A DNA stretch of 64,000 bases from NCBI GenBank assembly GCA_016125495.1, contig WGLQ01000006.1:29076-93075 (forward strand), in the 5' to 3' direction. The DNA comes from Hyphomicrobiales bacterium (GTDB lineage Bacteria > Pseudomonadota > Alphaproteobacteria > Rhizobiales > RI-29). Under the pieces are notes generated by a model. It had not been told where the DNA came from, did not search any database, and saw nothing but the letters and a program-made list of their open reading frames with translations. Of the stretch, positions 8,962 to 18,839 are shown in pieces; position 1 is the first letter of the stretch; each line of letters begins with the position of its first letter. Position numbers and translations under genes: made by a program.

Positions 8962-11160
8962 TCAAAGGAGCGCGGCGACCTCGCGATTGGCCGTGTCGAG
9001 GCGGTCCGCGAGAACGCGAACGATGAACTCGAGAAACGCGATCGCCAGTGCGGGCGACGTCTGGCGCATCGCCTCGAACCGCTCGCGGGCGAGCGTGTAG
9101 ACCAGCGTCTCCTCTTCCGCGACGACCGTGGCCGCACGCGGGCTGGAGCGAAAGAAGCCCATTTCGCCAACCACCGTCCAACCGGACATCCGCTTCAGCC
9201 TGACGAGACGGCCGTCCGAGTCGCGAATCACGATCGCCACGCGACCCGAGACGACGAAGTCGATGCTCTCGGCCGGGTCGCCCTCTTCATAGAGGACCGT
9301 TCCGGCCGCGATTTCCCGGCGCTCGAGGTGCTCGACGAGGCCGCTGTCCGGGCCGGCTCCGAGTTGCAAGGCCAGCCAGTCGAGGAAGGCACCCGGCGCG
9401 TGCGGCGCGATCGATAGCGACTTCAACAGTTCGTCCTCGCACCACTCGATCGCCTCGTTGCGGCTCTGCATGGCGCGGTGGCGTTCGCCCGCGGCAAAGA
9501 AGCCGGCGCGCTTCATGGTCGCCTCGACGGCCGCGCTCATGCCGGCAAAGACCAATGTCACCCGGGCCTTGTCGGCATGGTTGCGCAGCTTCTTGAGTGA
9601 CAGCAGCGCCGAGCTGTCGAAGCCGGCCACGCCCCGGCAGTCGAGCACCACGAAACGCAGGTTCGGCTCGCGCTGGTTGTCGATCATCTTGCGAATGGCC
9701 TCGAAGACGCGGTTCGAGGAACCAAAGAAGATGAAACCGTCCAGCCAGAAGACGTGGATCGCACGCCCGTGATTGTGCAGCGCCTGTGCTTCGGCCTCGG
9801 AACGCTCGACGTTCGAGGAGAGTTCGGCGCGGGTCAGGTGACGGCGCACGACCCCGATGCGGCTGTAGCTGACCGCAAAGAGCAGCGTCGCCCCGACCAG
9901 GCCGGCCACCACGCCGACCAGATAGCCGAACCAGACGATGACCGACATGATCAGGAGCGTCAGAACGAAATCCGTCCAGGTGCGCTCGCCCGGAGCCGCG
10001 CGGAAGGCCTGAGCCAGGATGACCAGGCCGAGATAAACGAGGAGCCCGGCAAGCACAGGGGTCGGCACGATGCTGGCGACGTCGAGGCCGGAGACGACGT
10101 CGAGCAGCAGTGTCACAGCCGCCACCAGCCCCGAGAGGCGGGTGCGCCCCCCCGCCTCCTCGATGAGAACGCTCGCCTGCAGCGAGAGATTGCCCGCTAC
10201 GCCACCGAACAGTGCCGCGACCCCGTTGGCGAGGCCGTTGCTGCGGTATTCCCGATCGAGATCCGCGCTTTGGGCACGCGCCACCTCGAGGCTCGTCACA
10301 TCGAGCAGCAGCGCCACGGCCGTCACCCCGGCAACCGCCATGATCTCGACCCCGGCGCCGGCGAGGACCAGCCAATCGATTTCACCGCCGGCCACGGCGA
10401 GTATGGGCCACCATCCCGAGCCACCCGTTCCCGAGGAGAGGAACCAGGCGTCGCGATCGATGCCGGGCAGCAACGCCAGGACGACATGCAAGAGCGCCGT
10501 CAGGGCAAAGAAGACCGCGGGGAGTACGAACTGACTGTCGAAACGCAAGCGCGCGGCAACGAGCAAGCCCGCCACGAGAAGCGAGACGAGCAACTGCAGG
10601 CCACCCGAGGTCAGGGGCGGCAGTCCGGACTCGAGCTCGCGCCCCGTCGCCACCTCGATCGCACCGACCACCATGAGGAGACCCGAGGCGGCGAGAAAGC
10701 CGCCGATCACCGGGTAGGGAACGAAACGAAGGGTCTGTCCGAGGCGCAGGCCGCCAATGAGATAAAACACCGCGCCTGAGATGAGCGTGCTGAGCGTGAT
10801 CGCCATCATCACGTTGGCGATGACCGAGGGCTGCCCGAGGCCAGCGGCAAAAAGCGGCGCGGCCACGGTGGCCGCGAGCACGCTCATGACGGCAACGGCG
10901 GGCGTATCCGGGCCGGCGTCGGCCGGCGGCAGACTGGTCGTGAGCGCAACGATGGCGCCGACGATGGCGGAGCCGACCAGGAGCGCAGTCAAGCCCATGC
11001 CAAGGCCGGAGATCAGTGGTCCTTGGAAAATCAAAGCGCTGAAGGAAATGCAATAGGCCACCGTGACCAGCGCGGAGATCATGCCGGCAATGCCATCGCG
11101 CAGCCCGAGGTCCGGCGGCAACGCGGCGAGCCGCTCGCTGAGGTGGAGGCGTTGAGGCAC
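8962..11160 (-). CDS. SulP-family anion transporter fused to STAS and cyclic-nucleotide-binding domains
   Basis: About 732 aa. The membrane part (about residues 20-420) is SulP/SLC26-like: GLRDGIAGMISALVTVAYC at the start, then repeated hydrophobic helices with PYPVIGGFLAASGLLM and VPTPVLAGLLVYLG. A STAS domain follows near residues 455-560 (FVVLDCRGVAGFDSSALLSL). A C-terminal cNMP-type beta-roll starts near residue 607 (GTVLYEEGDPAESIDFVVSGRVAIV, VVGEMGFF). The transported ion cannot be told. The open frame reaches 11262 only through a TTG; I chose the GTG at 11160, with AGGGCG upstream, because the extra N-terminus is low-complexity. The start is uncertain. Confidence 0.85.
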   Translation of the reverse strand: MPQRLHLSERLAALPPDLGLRDGIAGMISALVTVAYCISFSALIFQGPLISGLGMGLTALLVGSAIVGAIVALTTSLPPADAGPDTPAVAVMSVLAATVAAPLFAAGLGQPSVIANVMMAITLSTLISGAVFYLIGGLRLGQTLRFVPYPVIGGFLAASGLLMVVGAIEVATGRELESGLPPLTSGGLQLLVSLLVAGLLVAARLRFDSQFVLPAVFFALTALLHVVLALLPGIDRDAWFLSSGTGGSGWWPILAVAGGEIDWLVLAGAGVEIMAVAGVTAVALLLDVTSLEVARAQSADLDREYRSNGLANGVAALFGGVAGNLSLQASVLIEEAGGRTRLSGLVAAVTLLLDVVSGLDVASIVPTPVLAGLLVYLGLVILAQAFRAAPGERTWTDFVLTLLIMSVIVWFGYLVGVVAGLVGATLLFAVSYSRIGVVRRHLTRAELSSNVERSEAEAQALHNHGRAIHVFWLDGFIFFGSSNRVFEAIRKMIDNQREPNLRFVVLDCRGVAGFDSSALLSLKKLRNHADKARVTLVFAGMSAAVEATMKRAGFFAAGERHRAMQSRNEAIEWCEDELLKSLSIAPHAPGAFLDWLALQLGAGPDSGLVEHLERREIAAGTVLYEEGDPAESIDFVVSGRVAIVIRDSDGRLVRLKRMSGWTVVGEMGFFRSSPRAATVVAEEETLVYTLARERFEAMRQTSPALAIAFLEFIVRVLADRLDTANREVAALL

Positions 11161-11301
11161 CTGATCGCCCTGTGTGGTGAGCGCAAGACCGGGACGCGGA
11201 CCGGAACCGGCAGGTCGTGCACCGGGACGCGCCTTCCTGCCACGCCCCCCGGCGCCTGCCAAGGTGGCAGCGCTTGGCTCGCAAGGGGTGCGCCGGCTGG
11301 C

Positions 11302-12207
11302 TCAGGCCAGGCCGTTGCGGCGACGCAACTGCCTCCATGCCGCATTGTGGTCGAGTTCGCCGTCGCCCTCGGCGACGAGATCGCGATAGAGGGAAAGCGC
11401 CTCGCCCGCCATCGGCAGCCGTAGGGAAAGCCGGTCGGCGAGCGCGCGAACGGTCTCGAGGTCCTTCAGCTGGATCCGCGAAGGGCCACCGGCGCGAAAA
11501 TCGCCAGAGACCATGCGTCGACCATGGTTCTGGAGAATGGGGGAATCGGCAAAGCCTCCCGCCAACGCATCGACGAGCGCATCCGGCCGTCCGCCGCCCT
11601 TCTCGACGAGGAGGAGCGCCTCGGCGACCGTCGCGATGGTGGCGCCGACGATGAGCTGGTTGGCGAGCTTTGCCAGGGAGCCCGCGCCTGCCGGCCCCAT
11701 GTGGGTCGGGCGGCCGAGCACCTCGAGCACAGGACGGGCGGCAGCGAAACCCTCCGCGCTCCCGCCCGCCATGATGACGAGGCGTCCGTCCCGAGCGCCG
11801 GGTTCACCACCCGAGACCGGGGCGTCGAGATAGGCCATGGCCTTCTGCGCACAGAGCCTCGCCTGACGCTCGGCGGTCTCGACGGGGATCGAACTCATGA
11901 CCACAACCAGAGCTGGTGGGCGAGCGGCGGAAAAGACCGTGCCTGGACCGGCAGCAGCCGCACCGCCGGTGCCGAGAACCTCGTCGCTCGCCGGCCCGTC
12001 GCTCACCATGACGATCACGAGGTCGGCGCCATCGGCGGCGGCGGCCGGGGTTGCGGCGGGCGCGACAGCGTGCGCAGCGAGCGGCGCGAGCTTGTCGGGG
12101 GTCCGGTTCCAGGCACGCACGCGATGGCCGGCCGTCGCCAGCCGCCGGGCGATGTGCCCGCCCATGATCCCGGTGCCGATCAGACCAATTGTGCGCGTGG
12201 CAGCCAT
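11302..12207 (-). CDS. NAD(P)-dependent beta-hydroxyacid dehydrogenase (GarR/3-hydroxyisobutyrate dehydrogenase family)
   Basis: A 301-aa soluble oxidoreductase. The N-terminal Rossmann motif is [17 protein letters not shown] (residues 8-24), then WNRTPDK. The substrate-binding signature [14 protein letters not shown] and the catalytic lysine in [11 protein letters not shown] follow the tartronate semialdehyde reductase/HIBADH pattern. The C-terminal all-helical domain contains [13 protein letters not shown]. The start is fixed by GGAGGAGACATCG just before the ATG. Family members reduce tartronate semialdehyde or succinate semialdehyde or oxidise 3-hydroxyisobutyrate; the context does not decide which. 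It is divergent from nadK. Confidence 0.88.
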   Translation of the reverse strand: MAATRTIGLIGTGIMGGHIARRLATAGHRVRAWNRTPDKLAPLAAHAVAPAATPAAAADGADLVIVMVSDGPASDEVLGTGGAAAAGPGTVFSAARPPALVVVMSSIPVETAERQARLCAQKAMAYLDAPVSGGEPGARDGRLVIMAGGSAEGFAAARPVLEVLGRPTHMGPAGAGSLAKLANQLIVGATIATVAEALLLVEKGGGRPDALVDALAGGFADSPILQNHGRRMVSGDFRAGGPSRIQLKDLETVRALADRLSLRLPMAGEALSLYRDLVAEGDGELDHNAAWRQLRRRNGLA

Positions 12208-12352
12208 CGATGTCTCCTCCCGGTGCGCCTCGTGGTGGAGACGGGTGCGCCATCGCGGCACTTTCACCCGTTCCACGCTTGGCCTAGACCATACGCGCAA
12301 GCGAGGCCCGGCGGGAGCGGCCAGTCGGGTCCACGGCTCCGGAGTGCGCGTT

Positions 12353-13123
12353 GTGGCGAAATTCGACAAGCTGGCCTTCGTCGCCAGCCAGGCTCCCGAT
12401 GCCGAGGAGAGCCGGCGACGCCTCGTTGCGCGCTACGGCGAGGTGCCCGCCCGCGAAGCCGATGTGATCGTCGCGCTCGGCGGCGACGGCCTCATGCTGC
12501 AGACGCTGCACGCCACCATGCAATCGGGGATCCCGATCTACGGTATGAACCGCGGCTCGGTCGGCTTCCTGATGAACGACTACGACGAGGAAAACCTGCG
12601 GGAGCGCCTCGAGCAGGCGGACAAGAGCATCATCCATCCGCTGCGCATGCGCGCGATCGATGGCGGCGGCACACACCATGAAGCACTCGCCATCAACGAG
12701 GTTTCACTGTTCCGCCAGACCTATCAGGCGGCAAAGCTGCGCATCTCCATCGACGGAAAGGTGCGGATGAGCGAACTCGTCTGCGACGGGGTGCTGGTTG
12801 CAACGCCCGCCGGCAGCACGGCCTACAATCTCTCGGCGCACGGCCCGATCCTGCCGATCACGGCACCGCTGCTCGCCCTCACCCCGATCAGCCCGTTTCG
12901 GCCGCGGCGCTGGCGCGGCGCGATCCTGGCGAACCGCGCACGCATCTCCATCGACGTCATAGAGGCCGAGAAGCGGCCGGTGAGCGCGGTGGCGGACCAT
13001 TCCGAATTCCGCTCGATCGAGCGGGTGGAGGTCGCCGAGGACGGCTCGATCGAGTTGCCGATGCTCTTCGATACGGGGCACGCCCTCGAAGAGCGCATCC
13101 TGACCGAGCAATTCCAATACTGA
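12353..13123 (+). CDS. nadK: NAD kinase
   Basis: Phosphorylates NAD to NADP, cytoplasmic, 256 aa, the usual length for rhizobial NadK. The start is a GTG at 12353 ([12 protein letters not shown] aligns with the normal family N-terminus), with GGAG 8 nt upstream; a GTG three codons earlier is possible. The diphosphate-binding motif is [16 protein letters not shown] (about residues 38-53). It has [14 protein letters not shown], the NE..L..R segment, and the glycine-rich [19 protein letters not shown] (about residue 145). The C-terminus ends EQFQY. It is divergent from the dehydrogenase. Confidence 0.95.
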   Translation: MAKFDKLAFVASQAPDAEESRRRLVARYGEVPAREADVIVALGGDGLMLQTLHATMQSGIPIYGMNRGSVGFLMNDYDEENLRERLEQADKSIIHPLRMRAIDGGGTHHEALAINEVSLFRQTYQAAKLRISIDGKVRMSELVCDGVLVATPAGSTAYNLSAHGPILPITAPLLALTPISPFRPRRWRGAILANRARISIDVIEAEKRPVSAVADHSEFRSIERVEVAEDGSIELPMLFDTGHALEERILTEQFQY

Positions 13124-13150
13124 GGCGGTCGTCGGCCGGTCTCGGCGTCT

Positions 13151-14104
13151 TCAATTCAGAGCGGCGCGAAGGTTGACGGCGGTCACGCTCGCCTCGCTGG
13201 CGAGACCGAGACCATTGCGCAGGAGCGAGCCGAGGGTATCGCCGGCCGGCCGCGTGGCGGGGTGGGCCGTACCGCGGCCGACGAGGGCAGCGGCGGAAGT
13301 GACCTTCGAAGTCCCTTCGGGGCTCGCTTCGGCGGGCTTGCGCAGCGGCGCTGGCGGCGTTGGCGCGCGGACGGCGAGGCGGCGGACATAGCGGTTCGCG
13401 TTGCCGGGCTTGGTGGACTCTGTGCCCGATGCCGGCAGGTGATTGAGGATGATCGTGCGCCAAGCACCGCCGGTCCCGCCCCGGGCGCCGGGCTTGCCGG
13501 TGCCATCGTAGCGATGCACGAGCAGATGATAGACCTCGGCAAGCGAGCGGGCACGACCCTCATCGTAGAAGATCGAGGGGTTGGCTTTGGCAGCCTGAGG
13601 AAAGGCCCGGTCGGCACGCTGGGCGGGGCGCGCGCTCTTCATCTGGACGAGGCGGATCGCATCGTGTGGCCCGAGGAAGTGGGCGACGTAGAGTTCGCCC
13701 GCCGTCGGCTTGCGGCCGATGCCGTCAGCGAGGGTTTCGGCGTTGCGCCGGGTGTAGGCGCCAGCGAGCAGGGCGGAAATCCGCGGGTCGTTGCGCAGGT
13801 CGAGGATGCGCTGGCGCTCGCGCGCCTCGGGTACGTAGTAGCGGCCGTTGCTGGTCTTGAAGATCCCGGCGGCGATGTCGCCGAGGCCGAGGCTCGGCCC
13901 ATCCTCCTTGAGCGTCATCAACCAGGTCTCTTCGATGAACTGGAAGAGTCCCCGCGCGCTCGACGTCCTGGCGGCCGCCCGGGCCTCGAAATTGCTCTCG
14001 CGGGCCGCGGTCATCAGGAGATAATCATAGTCGGCGCCGGTCGCGCTCGCGGCTATCGAAAGCGCCATCGCGATCTGGTAGGGAACTTCGAGAACTGACG
14101 ACAC
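13151..14104 (-). CDS. lytic transglycosylase, SLT-domain protein
   Basis: About 317 aa. The SLT lysozyme-like fold starts almost at the N-terminus: LLMTAARESNFEARA supplies the catalytic Glu (about residue 36), followed by SSARGLFQFIEETWL and later LAGAYTRRNAE and ELYVAHFLGPHDAIRL. Such enzymes cleave the MurNAc-GlcNAc bond to 1,6-anhydro products. The GTG at 14104 is chosen because AGGAGG precedes it by 10 nt; the longer frame begins at a TTG. With this start no clear signal peptide is seen, so export is unproven. The C-terminal third is Ala/Pro/Thr-rich linker. It converges on nadK. Confidence 0.85.
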   Translation of the reverse strand: MSSVLEVPYQIAMALSIAASATGADYDYLLMTAARESNFEARAAARTSSARGLFQFIEETWLMTLKEDGPSLGLGDIAAGIFKTSNGRYYVPEARERQRILDLRNDPRISALLAGAYTRRNAETLADGIGRKPTAGELYVAHFLGPHDAIRLVQMKSARPAQRADRAFPQAAKANPSIFYDEGRARSLAEVYHLLVHRYDGTGKPGARGGTGGAWRTIILNHLPASGTESTKPGNANRYVRRLAVRAPTPPAPLRKPAEASPEGTSKVTSAAALVGRGTAHPATRPAGDTLGSLLRNGLGLASEASVTAVNLRAALN

Positions 14105-14285
14105 GACGACGAGGCCTCCTGAACCCACCGGCAACGAGCACGCGCGCAAGTCACCGAATTTCGGCGCTCTCGCTTGACCGTTACCCTAAGGGCACATCCT
14201 TACCAGCTGCTTAAACGGTGTCCGAATTCGGCACACCCGCTGGTCAGGACCGGGTGCGCCCGCCAACAGCGATGGAGCACACAGC

Positions 14286-14747
14286 ATGAAGGGCCTACAT
14301 TTCGAGGAGTTCGAGGTCGGGCAGATCATCGAGCATGGCATTCGGCGGACGGTCACGGAAATGGACAACACCCTCTTTTCCGCGCTGACCCACAATCCGC
14401 AGCCGCTGCACATCGATCGTCACTTCTGCGAGACGCAGACCGAGTTCGGCCAACCGCTGATGAACTCCTTCTTCACGCTCGGGCTGATGGTGGGCATTTC
14501 GGTCAACGACACGACCATGGGGACCACGATCGCCAATCTCGGCATGACGGACGTGAAGTTTCCGGCGCCACTCTTTCACGGCGATACGGTGCACGTGACG
14601 ACCGAGGTGGCCGGCAAGCGCGAAAGCCGCTCGCGGCCCGACGCCGGCATCGTCGACTTGATCCACCGGGCCTACAAGCAGGACGGCACGCTGGTTGCCC
14701 AGTGCACGCGCCAGGCCTTCATGCGTCGCCGCCCGCCCGCCGCCTGA
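14286..14747 (+). CDS. MaoC-family (R)-specific hydratase, hot-dog fold
   Basis: A 153-aa enoyl/mesaconyl-CoA hydratase-type protein. The hydratase-2 signature is recognisable as FSALTHNPQPLHIDRHF followed by FGQPLMNSFFTLGLMVGI. The C-terminal strands contain DVKFPAPLFHGDTVHV. Length matches single-domain MaoC proteins. It is followed 50 bp downstream by a CoA-ester lyase on the same strand; this pair is common in alphaproteobacteria and suggests that a beta-hydroxyacyl-CoA or beta-methylmalyl-CoA-like ester is formed by one enzyme and handled by the other. The exact substrate cannot be read from the sequence. Confidence 0.88.
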   Translation: MKGLHFEEFEVGQIIEHGIRRTVTEMDNTLFSALTHNPQPLHIDRHFCETQTEFGQPLMNSFFTLGLMVGISVNDTTMGTTIANLGMTDVKFPAPLFHGDTVHVTTEVAGKRESRSRPDAGIVDLIHRAYKQDGTLVAQCTRQAFMRRRPPAA

Positions 14748-14797
14748 GGCGCAACAGCGGGTCGAGGTCAGCGTTCACAACAAGCGAGGATCGAGCG

Positions 14798-15706
14798 ATG
14801 CGATCACTGCTCTTCGTGCCGGCAGACAGTGAGCGCAAGCTCGCCAAAGCGCTTTCGAGCGGGCCGGACGCGCTCATTCTGGACCTCGAGGATTCGGTCG
14901 CCACCGCGCGCAAGGCCGAGGCGCGAACGATTGCGGCCGAATGGCTCGCCGGTGCCGGGACAGGATGCGAGGGAACGTGCCTGCTCGTGCGCATCAACGC
15001 GCTCGACACGCCGTTCTGGCAAGGCGATCTCGACCGGTTCGTAAGGTTGGGCGCGGGCGGCGGTGGGCGAGGGGCCATCGAGGGGATCATGGTGCCAAAG
15101 GTGCGGGCGGCGGCGGACCTCGGCCTCCTGTCGGACACGCTCGCGACGCTCGAGCGCGAGCGGGGGCTCGAGATCGGGACCACCCGGCTCCTGGCGCTGG
15201 TCACCGAAACGCCCGGCGCGGTGCTCGCCATGCCGGGGTTCACGGACCTGCCAGACCGCGTCTCGGGTCTGACGTGGGGGGCGGAGGATCTGAGCGCGGC
15301 CGTCGGTGCGACGACGGCGCGCAAACCGGACGGCACCTGGACGTCGCCGTTCCAACTGGCCCGCGATCTGACGCTCTTTGCCGCGGCTGCTGCCGGGCGG
15401 CCTGCCTACGACACGGTCTTCACCCAATACCGCGACGAGGCCGGCCTTCAGCGCGAGGCCGAGGAGGCGGCGCGCGACGGCTTTTCCGGAAAGCTCGCCA
15501 TCCATCCGGCGCAGGTGCCGATCATCAATGCCGCTTTCACGCCGTCGCGGGGCGTGATCGAGCAGTCGCGCCGTATCGTCGAGGCCTTTCAGGCGGTCGA
15601 CAACCTCGGCGTCGCCAGCCTCGATGGTGAGATGATCGACGTGCCGCACCTCAGGCGGGCCGAGCGCATTCTGGAGCGCGCACGGCTCGCCGGTCTCGGC
15701 GACTGA
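14798..15706 (+). CDS. HpcH/HpaI-aldolase CoA-ester lyase (CitE/malyl-CoA lyase-like)
   Basis: A 302-aa TIM-barrel enzyme. It starts MRSLLFVPADSERKLAKAL, then DALILDLEDSV, LVRINALDTPFW, IMVPKV, LALVTETPGAVLAMPGF, GLTWGAEDLSAAVGA and GKLAIHPAQVPIINAAF. The conserved acidic residues (EDSV, TE, ED) bind Mg2+. The family includes citrate lyase beta-like proteins, L-malyl-CoA/beta-methylmalyl-CoA lyases and (3S)-malyl-CoA thioesterases. I chose the ATG at 14798, preceded by GCGAGGATCGAGCG; the much longer open frame upstream overlaps the MaoC gene out of frame. It is probably co-transcribed with the hydratase. Confidence 0.88.
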   Translation: MRSLLFVPADSERKLAKALSSGPDALILDLEDSVATARKAEARTIAAEWLAGAGTGCEGTCLLVRINALDTPFWQGDLDRFVRLGAGGGGRGAIEGIMVPKVRAAADLGLLSDTLATLERERGLEIGTTRLLALVTETPGAVLAMPGFTDLPDRVSGLTWGAEDLSAAVGATTARKPDGTWTSPFQLARDLTLFAAAAAGRPAYDTVFTQYRDEAGLQREAEEAARDGFSGKLAIHPAQVPIINAAFTPSRGVIEQSRRIVEAFQAVDNLGVASLDGEMIDVPHLRRAERILERARLAGLGD

Positions 15707-15719
15707 TACGACCGTCCTT

Positions 15720-16349
15720 TCAGGAGCCGTATTTCACGGAGCAACCGTACGGACGCGTGACAGCCGGGTCGGGTGCGGCGCCGGACGCCATCGAGCGCAG
15801 CGCGTCGCGCACGTAATTGCGCGCACCGGCAACGTCGGACGTGCGCGTCGTCGGCTTGTCGTCGATGGCGCCCATGTAGGTGAGCGTGCCATCGGGCGAG
15901 ATGACGAACATCTGCGGCGTGGTGCGGGCATCGTAGAGGCGGCCGACCTTGCCCGTCGGATCGAGGAGGACGGCGGTCGGGGCGGCCTTGCGCGATGCGG
16001 TCAATTCGTCCGCCTCGAGGCCGGCGACGTAGCCCTGTGTGCCGGGTGCGGAGGAAATCACGGTGAGCCAGACGGAACCCTCGCCGACCGCATCACGCTG
16101 CAGGTCCTGCATGTTGCCGGAGTTGTAGTGCTTGCGGACGTAGGGGCAGTCGTGATTGCTCCACTCGAGGATGACATTGCGGCCACGGTAGTCCTCGAGA
16201 CGCACGGCCTTGCCGGCGCTGTCGAGGAGTTCGAAGGCGGGCGCCGGGCGGCCAACTTCCGGTGCGGCCGTAGCCGAGGCGCTGGCGAGGACGAGAAAGC
16301 CAGCGGCGGACAGCGCAGCCCTGGTGAAGAACCTCACGGATTCCAGCAT
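15720..16349 (-). CDS. exported redoxin/thioredoxin-like protein
   Basis: A 209-aa protein with an N-terminal signal peptide (FFTRAALSAAGFLVLASASATAAP). The AhpC/TSA-type redoxin fold follows: VGRPAPAFELLDSAGKAV, then ILEWSNHDCPYVRKHY with the likely active cysteine, then DPTGKVGRLYDARTTPQMFVI. A second cysteine near the C-terminus (RPYGCSVKYGS) could be the resolving partner. The ATG at 16349 has AGGAG 8 nt upstream, lying across the stop codon of the DsbD-like gene, so the two are translationally coupled. It is probably a periplasmic thiol peroxidase or reductase receiving electrons from DsbD. Confidence 0.85.
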   Translation of the reverse strand: MLESVRFFTRAALSAAGFLVLASASATAAPEVGRPAPAFELLDSAGKAVRLEDYRGRNVILEWSNHDCPYVRKHYNSGNMQDLQRDAVGEGSVWLTVISSAPGTQGYVAGLEADELTASRKAAPTAVLLDPTGKVGRLYDARTTPQMFVISPDGTLTYMGAIDDKPTTRTSDVAGARNYVRDALRSMASGAAPDPAVTRPYGCSVKYGS

Positions 16350-16354
16350 GGTGA

Positions 16355-18697
16355 TCACTCCTGTTGCTCCGTCGACGGTCCCTTGCCGAGCCGGAGGCGA
16401 CCGTCGGCGGCGGTCGAGGCCGCGATACGCTCGAGAAGCATCTGCTCGGTCAGGATTTGGGGGAGGACGTCCGGCACACCCGCCGAACCTCTTGGAAAGA
16501 AAAGATAGAGGGGCACGCCGGCCCGGCCGTGGCGCTGGAGAACCTCGGTTATGGCCCGATCCTGCCGCGTCCAGTCACCCTTGAGATAGACGACGCCGGC
16601 ATCCGCGAAGGCACGCGCGACACGCTCCGAGGAGAGCGCGACGAGTTCGTTCACCTTGCAGGTGATGCACCAGGCGGCGGTGAAGTTCACGAAAACGGGG
16701 CGGCCTTCGGCAAGGAGGGCTTCGAGGCGGGCGCTCGAATAGGGCTCGGCGAGGGGGCCGGACGTGCTCGCGCCGCCCGGGCGCCCGGCAACGACCGCGC
16801 CAGGGCCGCCGGCAAGCTCGCCGCCACTGCCCTCGACCAGCGTGGCGCCCGCGAAAAGGCTCGCCGCGATCAGCACAACGGGGGCCGTGCGCCAGACACG
16901 GGCGGCCTCGCCGAGCCGGCCGTGGAGCCAAGCCGCAAGAGCGACGGTGACGAGCACGACGGCGGCCGCGATGACCCCCTCGCTACCCGCCTGGATGCTG
17001 AGGACCCAGACCAGCCAGCCGACGGAGGCATAAAGCGGGAAAGCGAGTGCCTGCTTCAACGTTTCCATCCAGGCCCCAGGACGCGGCAGCAACCGCGCGA
17101 GGCGGGACGAAAACCCGAGCGCCACGATGGGCAGGGCGAACCCGACGCCGAGCGCAAGGAGAATGACGAGCGCCTCGATCGCCGGGCGGGTCAGCGCATA
17201 GCCGAGCGCGGCGCCCATGAAGGGTGCGGTGCAGGGCGTCGAGGCCACGCTCGCCAGGACACCGGTGAAAAAGGACCCGGACAGCCCGGGGCGCGCGGCA
17301 AGGCCGGAGCCGAGACCGACGAGCGAGCCGCCCACCGTGAAAACGCCCGAGAGGCTGAGGCCGAGCGCCATGAAAAGTGCCGCCATGGCGAGGACGAAAA
17401 ACGGGGACTGGAACTGGAAGCCCCAGCCGAGCGCGAGGCCGGCCGCCCGCAGCACGAGGAGGAGAACTCCGAGAGCGGCGAATGTCGCCAGTACACCAGC
17501 GCCATAGGCGAGTGCCTGGCGACGGCGCTCGCCGGTGCCGTGGCCGGCCTTGCCCGCGAGCGAGAGGGCCTTGAGCGAGAGGACGGGAAAGACGCAGGGC
17601 ATCAGGTTCAGCAGCACCCCGCCGAGCACCGCCAGAAGCACCGCTTCGACCATGGCGATGAAGCCGCCGGCGGCATAGCCCGAGCCGGCGGCCGGGCCCC
17701 GGGCCGGTCCGAGTGCCAGAGGCGCGGCATTCGCCGAGGCCGAGAGCGTGAAGCCGTGCCGCGCCGTCGTTTCCCCGGCGCCGGCGGACGCCGGGCCGGC
17801 GAGACGCTCGGTGACGACGAGGAGCCCTGCGAGGCCGTCGAGCGCCTCACCCTTCAGATCGCCCCGCGCCAGGGTCAACCTGAAGCCACCCTCGTGCCAA
17901 GCGAGGCGCTGGCTGGCCGGGTGGGAGATCAGACCCCAGCGATCAGGAAAGAAATAGAGGTCGGTGATCCGGCCAGGGTCCAATTCGGTGGCGGCGACGG
18001 AGAGCGCGACGGTCTCGGGGCCGACCTCGATCGCGGTCGCCCAGGGCAACGGCGTCGGCAGTTGCCGGCGGGCAGTGTCGAGAATGCGCGAAGCCTCGGC
18101 GACCGGGACGCCGCCCTCGACGACGTGGCCACCGCCCGCGCGCGAGCGGAACTCGAGGGCCGCCTCGCCGGCCTCCGGAATGCAGATCTCCTCGCAGACC
18201 AGGTATTCGGCCTGGACGGAAACCGTGAAGCGATCAGGCAGCGCCCCGGCCGCCGGCGTCACCTCGACCAGGAGAACGGCCTCGTCCTTGTAGCCGAAAT
18301 TCACCAACGGACCGACAGGTACGGCATGAGGCAGCGGCCAGTGGATGTCGCTCGCCGAAAAGCCTTCGGGCAAGCTCCACTCGAGCCGCGTCGGCTCGCC
18401 GCTGTCGCCGGGATTGCTCCAATAGGTGTGCCAGCCGGGATCGATGCGCTGGCGCACGGCGAGCCAGAACGGGCGGCCCGGCGCCACCTCGGTGCCGTCG
18501 GCGACGAGATCGATGGCGACGCGGCGCGGCGGGGCATCAGCGTCGGCCGCCGCGCCAGCTCCAGAGGCGCCCAGCGCGAGCAGTGACAGCAAACCGAGCA
18601 GCGCCAGGGCCCCGGCAACGAGCGCGCGCGCACCAGTGATCCAGCTCTCGGCCCGATGGCTCGCCCGTCCGGTCTCTCGCGCCAGTCGACTTGACAT
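16355..18697 (-). CDS. DsbD/ScsB-type thiol:disulfide interchange protein
   Basis: About 780 aa. After a signal/anchor segment the periplasmic N-terminal domain carries the cysteine pair CEEIC. The central eight-helix CcdA/DsbD transporter domain has the conserved intramembrane cysteines in NLMPCVFPVLSLK and ASTPCTAPFMGAALGYAL. The C-terminal thioredoxin-like domain has the active site AAWCITCKVNE and a cis-Pro near GVPLYLFF. It moves electrons from cytoplasmic thioredoxin to periplasmic thiol proteins. The N-terminal domain resembles the ScsB/DsbC-corrector type rather than E. coli DsbD. The start is uncertain: an in-frame ATG also exists at 18739. It is coupled to the redoxin gene downstream. 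Confidence 0.9.
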   Translation of the reverse strand: MSSRLARETGRASHRAESWITGARALVAGALALLGLLSLLALGASGAGAAADADAPPRRVAIDLVADGTEVAPGRPFWLAVRQRIDPGWHTYWSNPGDSGEPTRLEWSLPEGFSASDIHWPLPHAVPVGPLVNFGYKDEAVLLVEVTPAAGALPDRFTVSVQAEYLVCEEICIPEAGEAALEFRSRAGGGHVVEGGVPVAEASRILDTARRQLPTPLPWATAIEVGPETVALSVAATELDPGRITDLYFFPDRWGLISHPASQRLAWHEGGFRLTLARGDLKGEALDGLAGLLVVTERLAGPASAGAGETTARHGFTLSASANAAPLALGPARGPAAGSGYAAGGFIAMVEAVLLAVLGGVLLNLMPCVFPVLSLKALSLAGKAGHGTGERRRQALAYGAGVLATFAALGVLLLVLRAAGLALGWGFQFQSPFFVLAMAALFMALGLSLSGVFTVGGSLVGLGSGLAARPGLSGSFFTGVLASVASTPCTAPFMGAALGYALTRPAIEALVILLALGVGFALPIVALGFSSRLARLLPRPGAWMETLKQALAFPLYASVGWLVWVLSIQAGSEGVIAAAVVLVTVALAAWLHGRLGEAARVWRTAPVVLIAASLFAGATLVEGSGGELAGGPGAVVAGRPGGASTSGPLAEPYSSARLEALLAEGRPVFVNFTAAWCITCKVNELVALSSERVARAFADAGVVYLKGDWTRQDRAITEVLQRHGRAGVPLYLFFPRGSAGVPDVLPQILTEQMLLERIAASTAADGRLRLGKGPSTEQQE

Positions 18698-18839
18698 GAA
18701 CCCTCTCGCTCGCTCCGCCGCGATCGATGACGACGCCAATCGGCGACCTGCCGGAGCCCGCTTTACATAGCCGACCGAGGCCGCGATCGGCAGGGGCCCT
18801 CACGACGTCTTGATGGCGATGGCATGCGCCGTCGGCGGG

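Noticed and set aside
16364..18586. 740-codon plus-strand frame
   Set aside because: Antisense to the DsbD-like gene; Arg/Glu/Gly-rich without domains.
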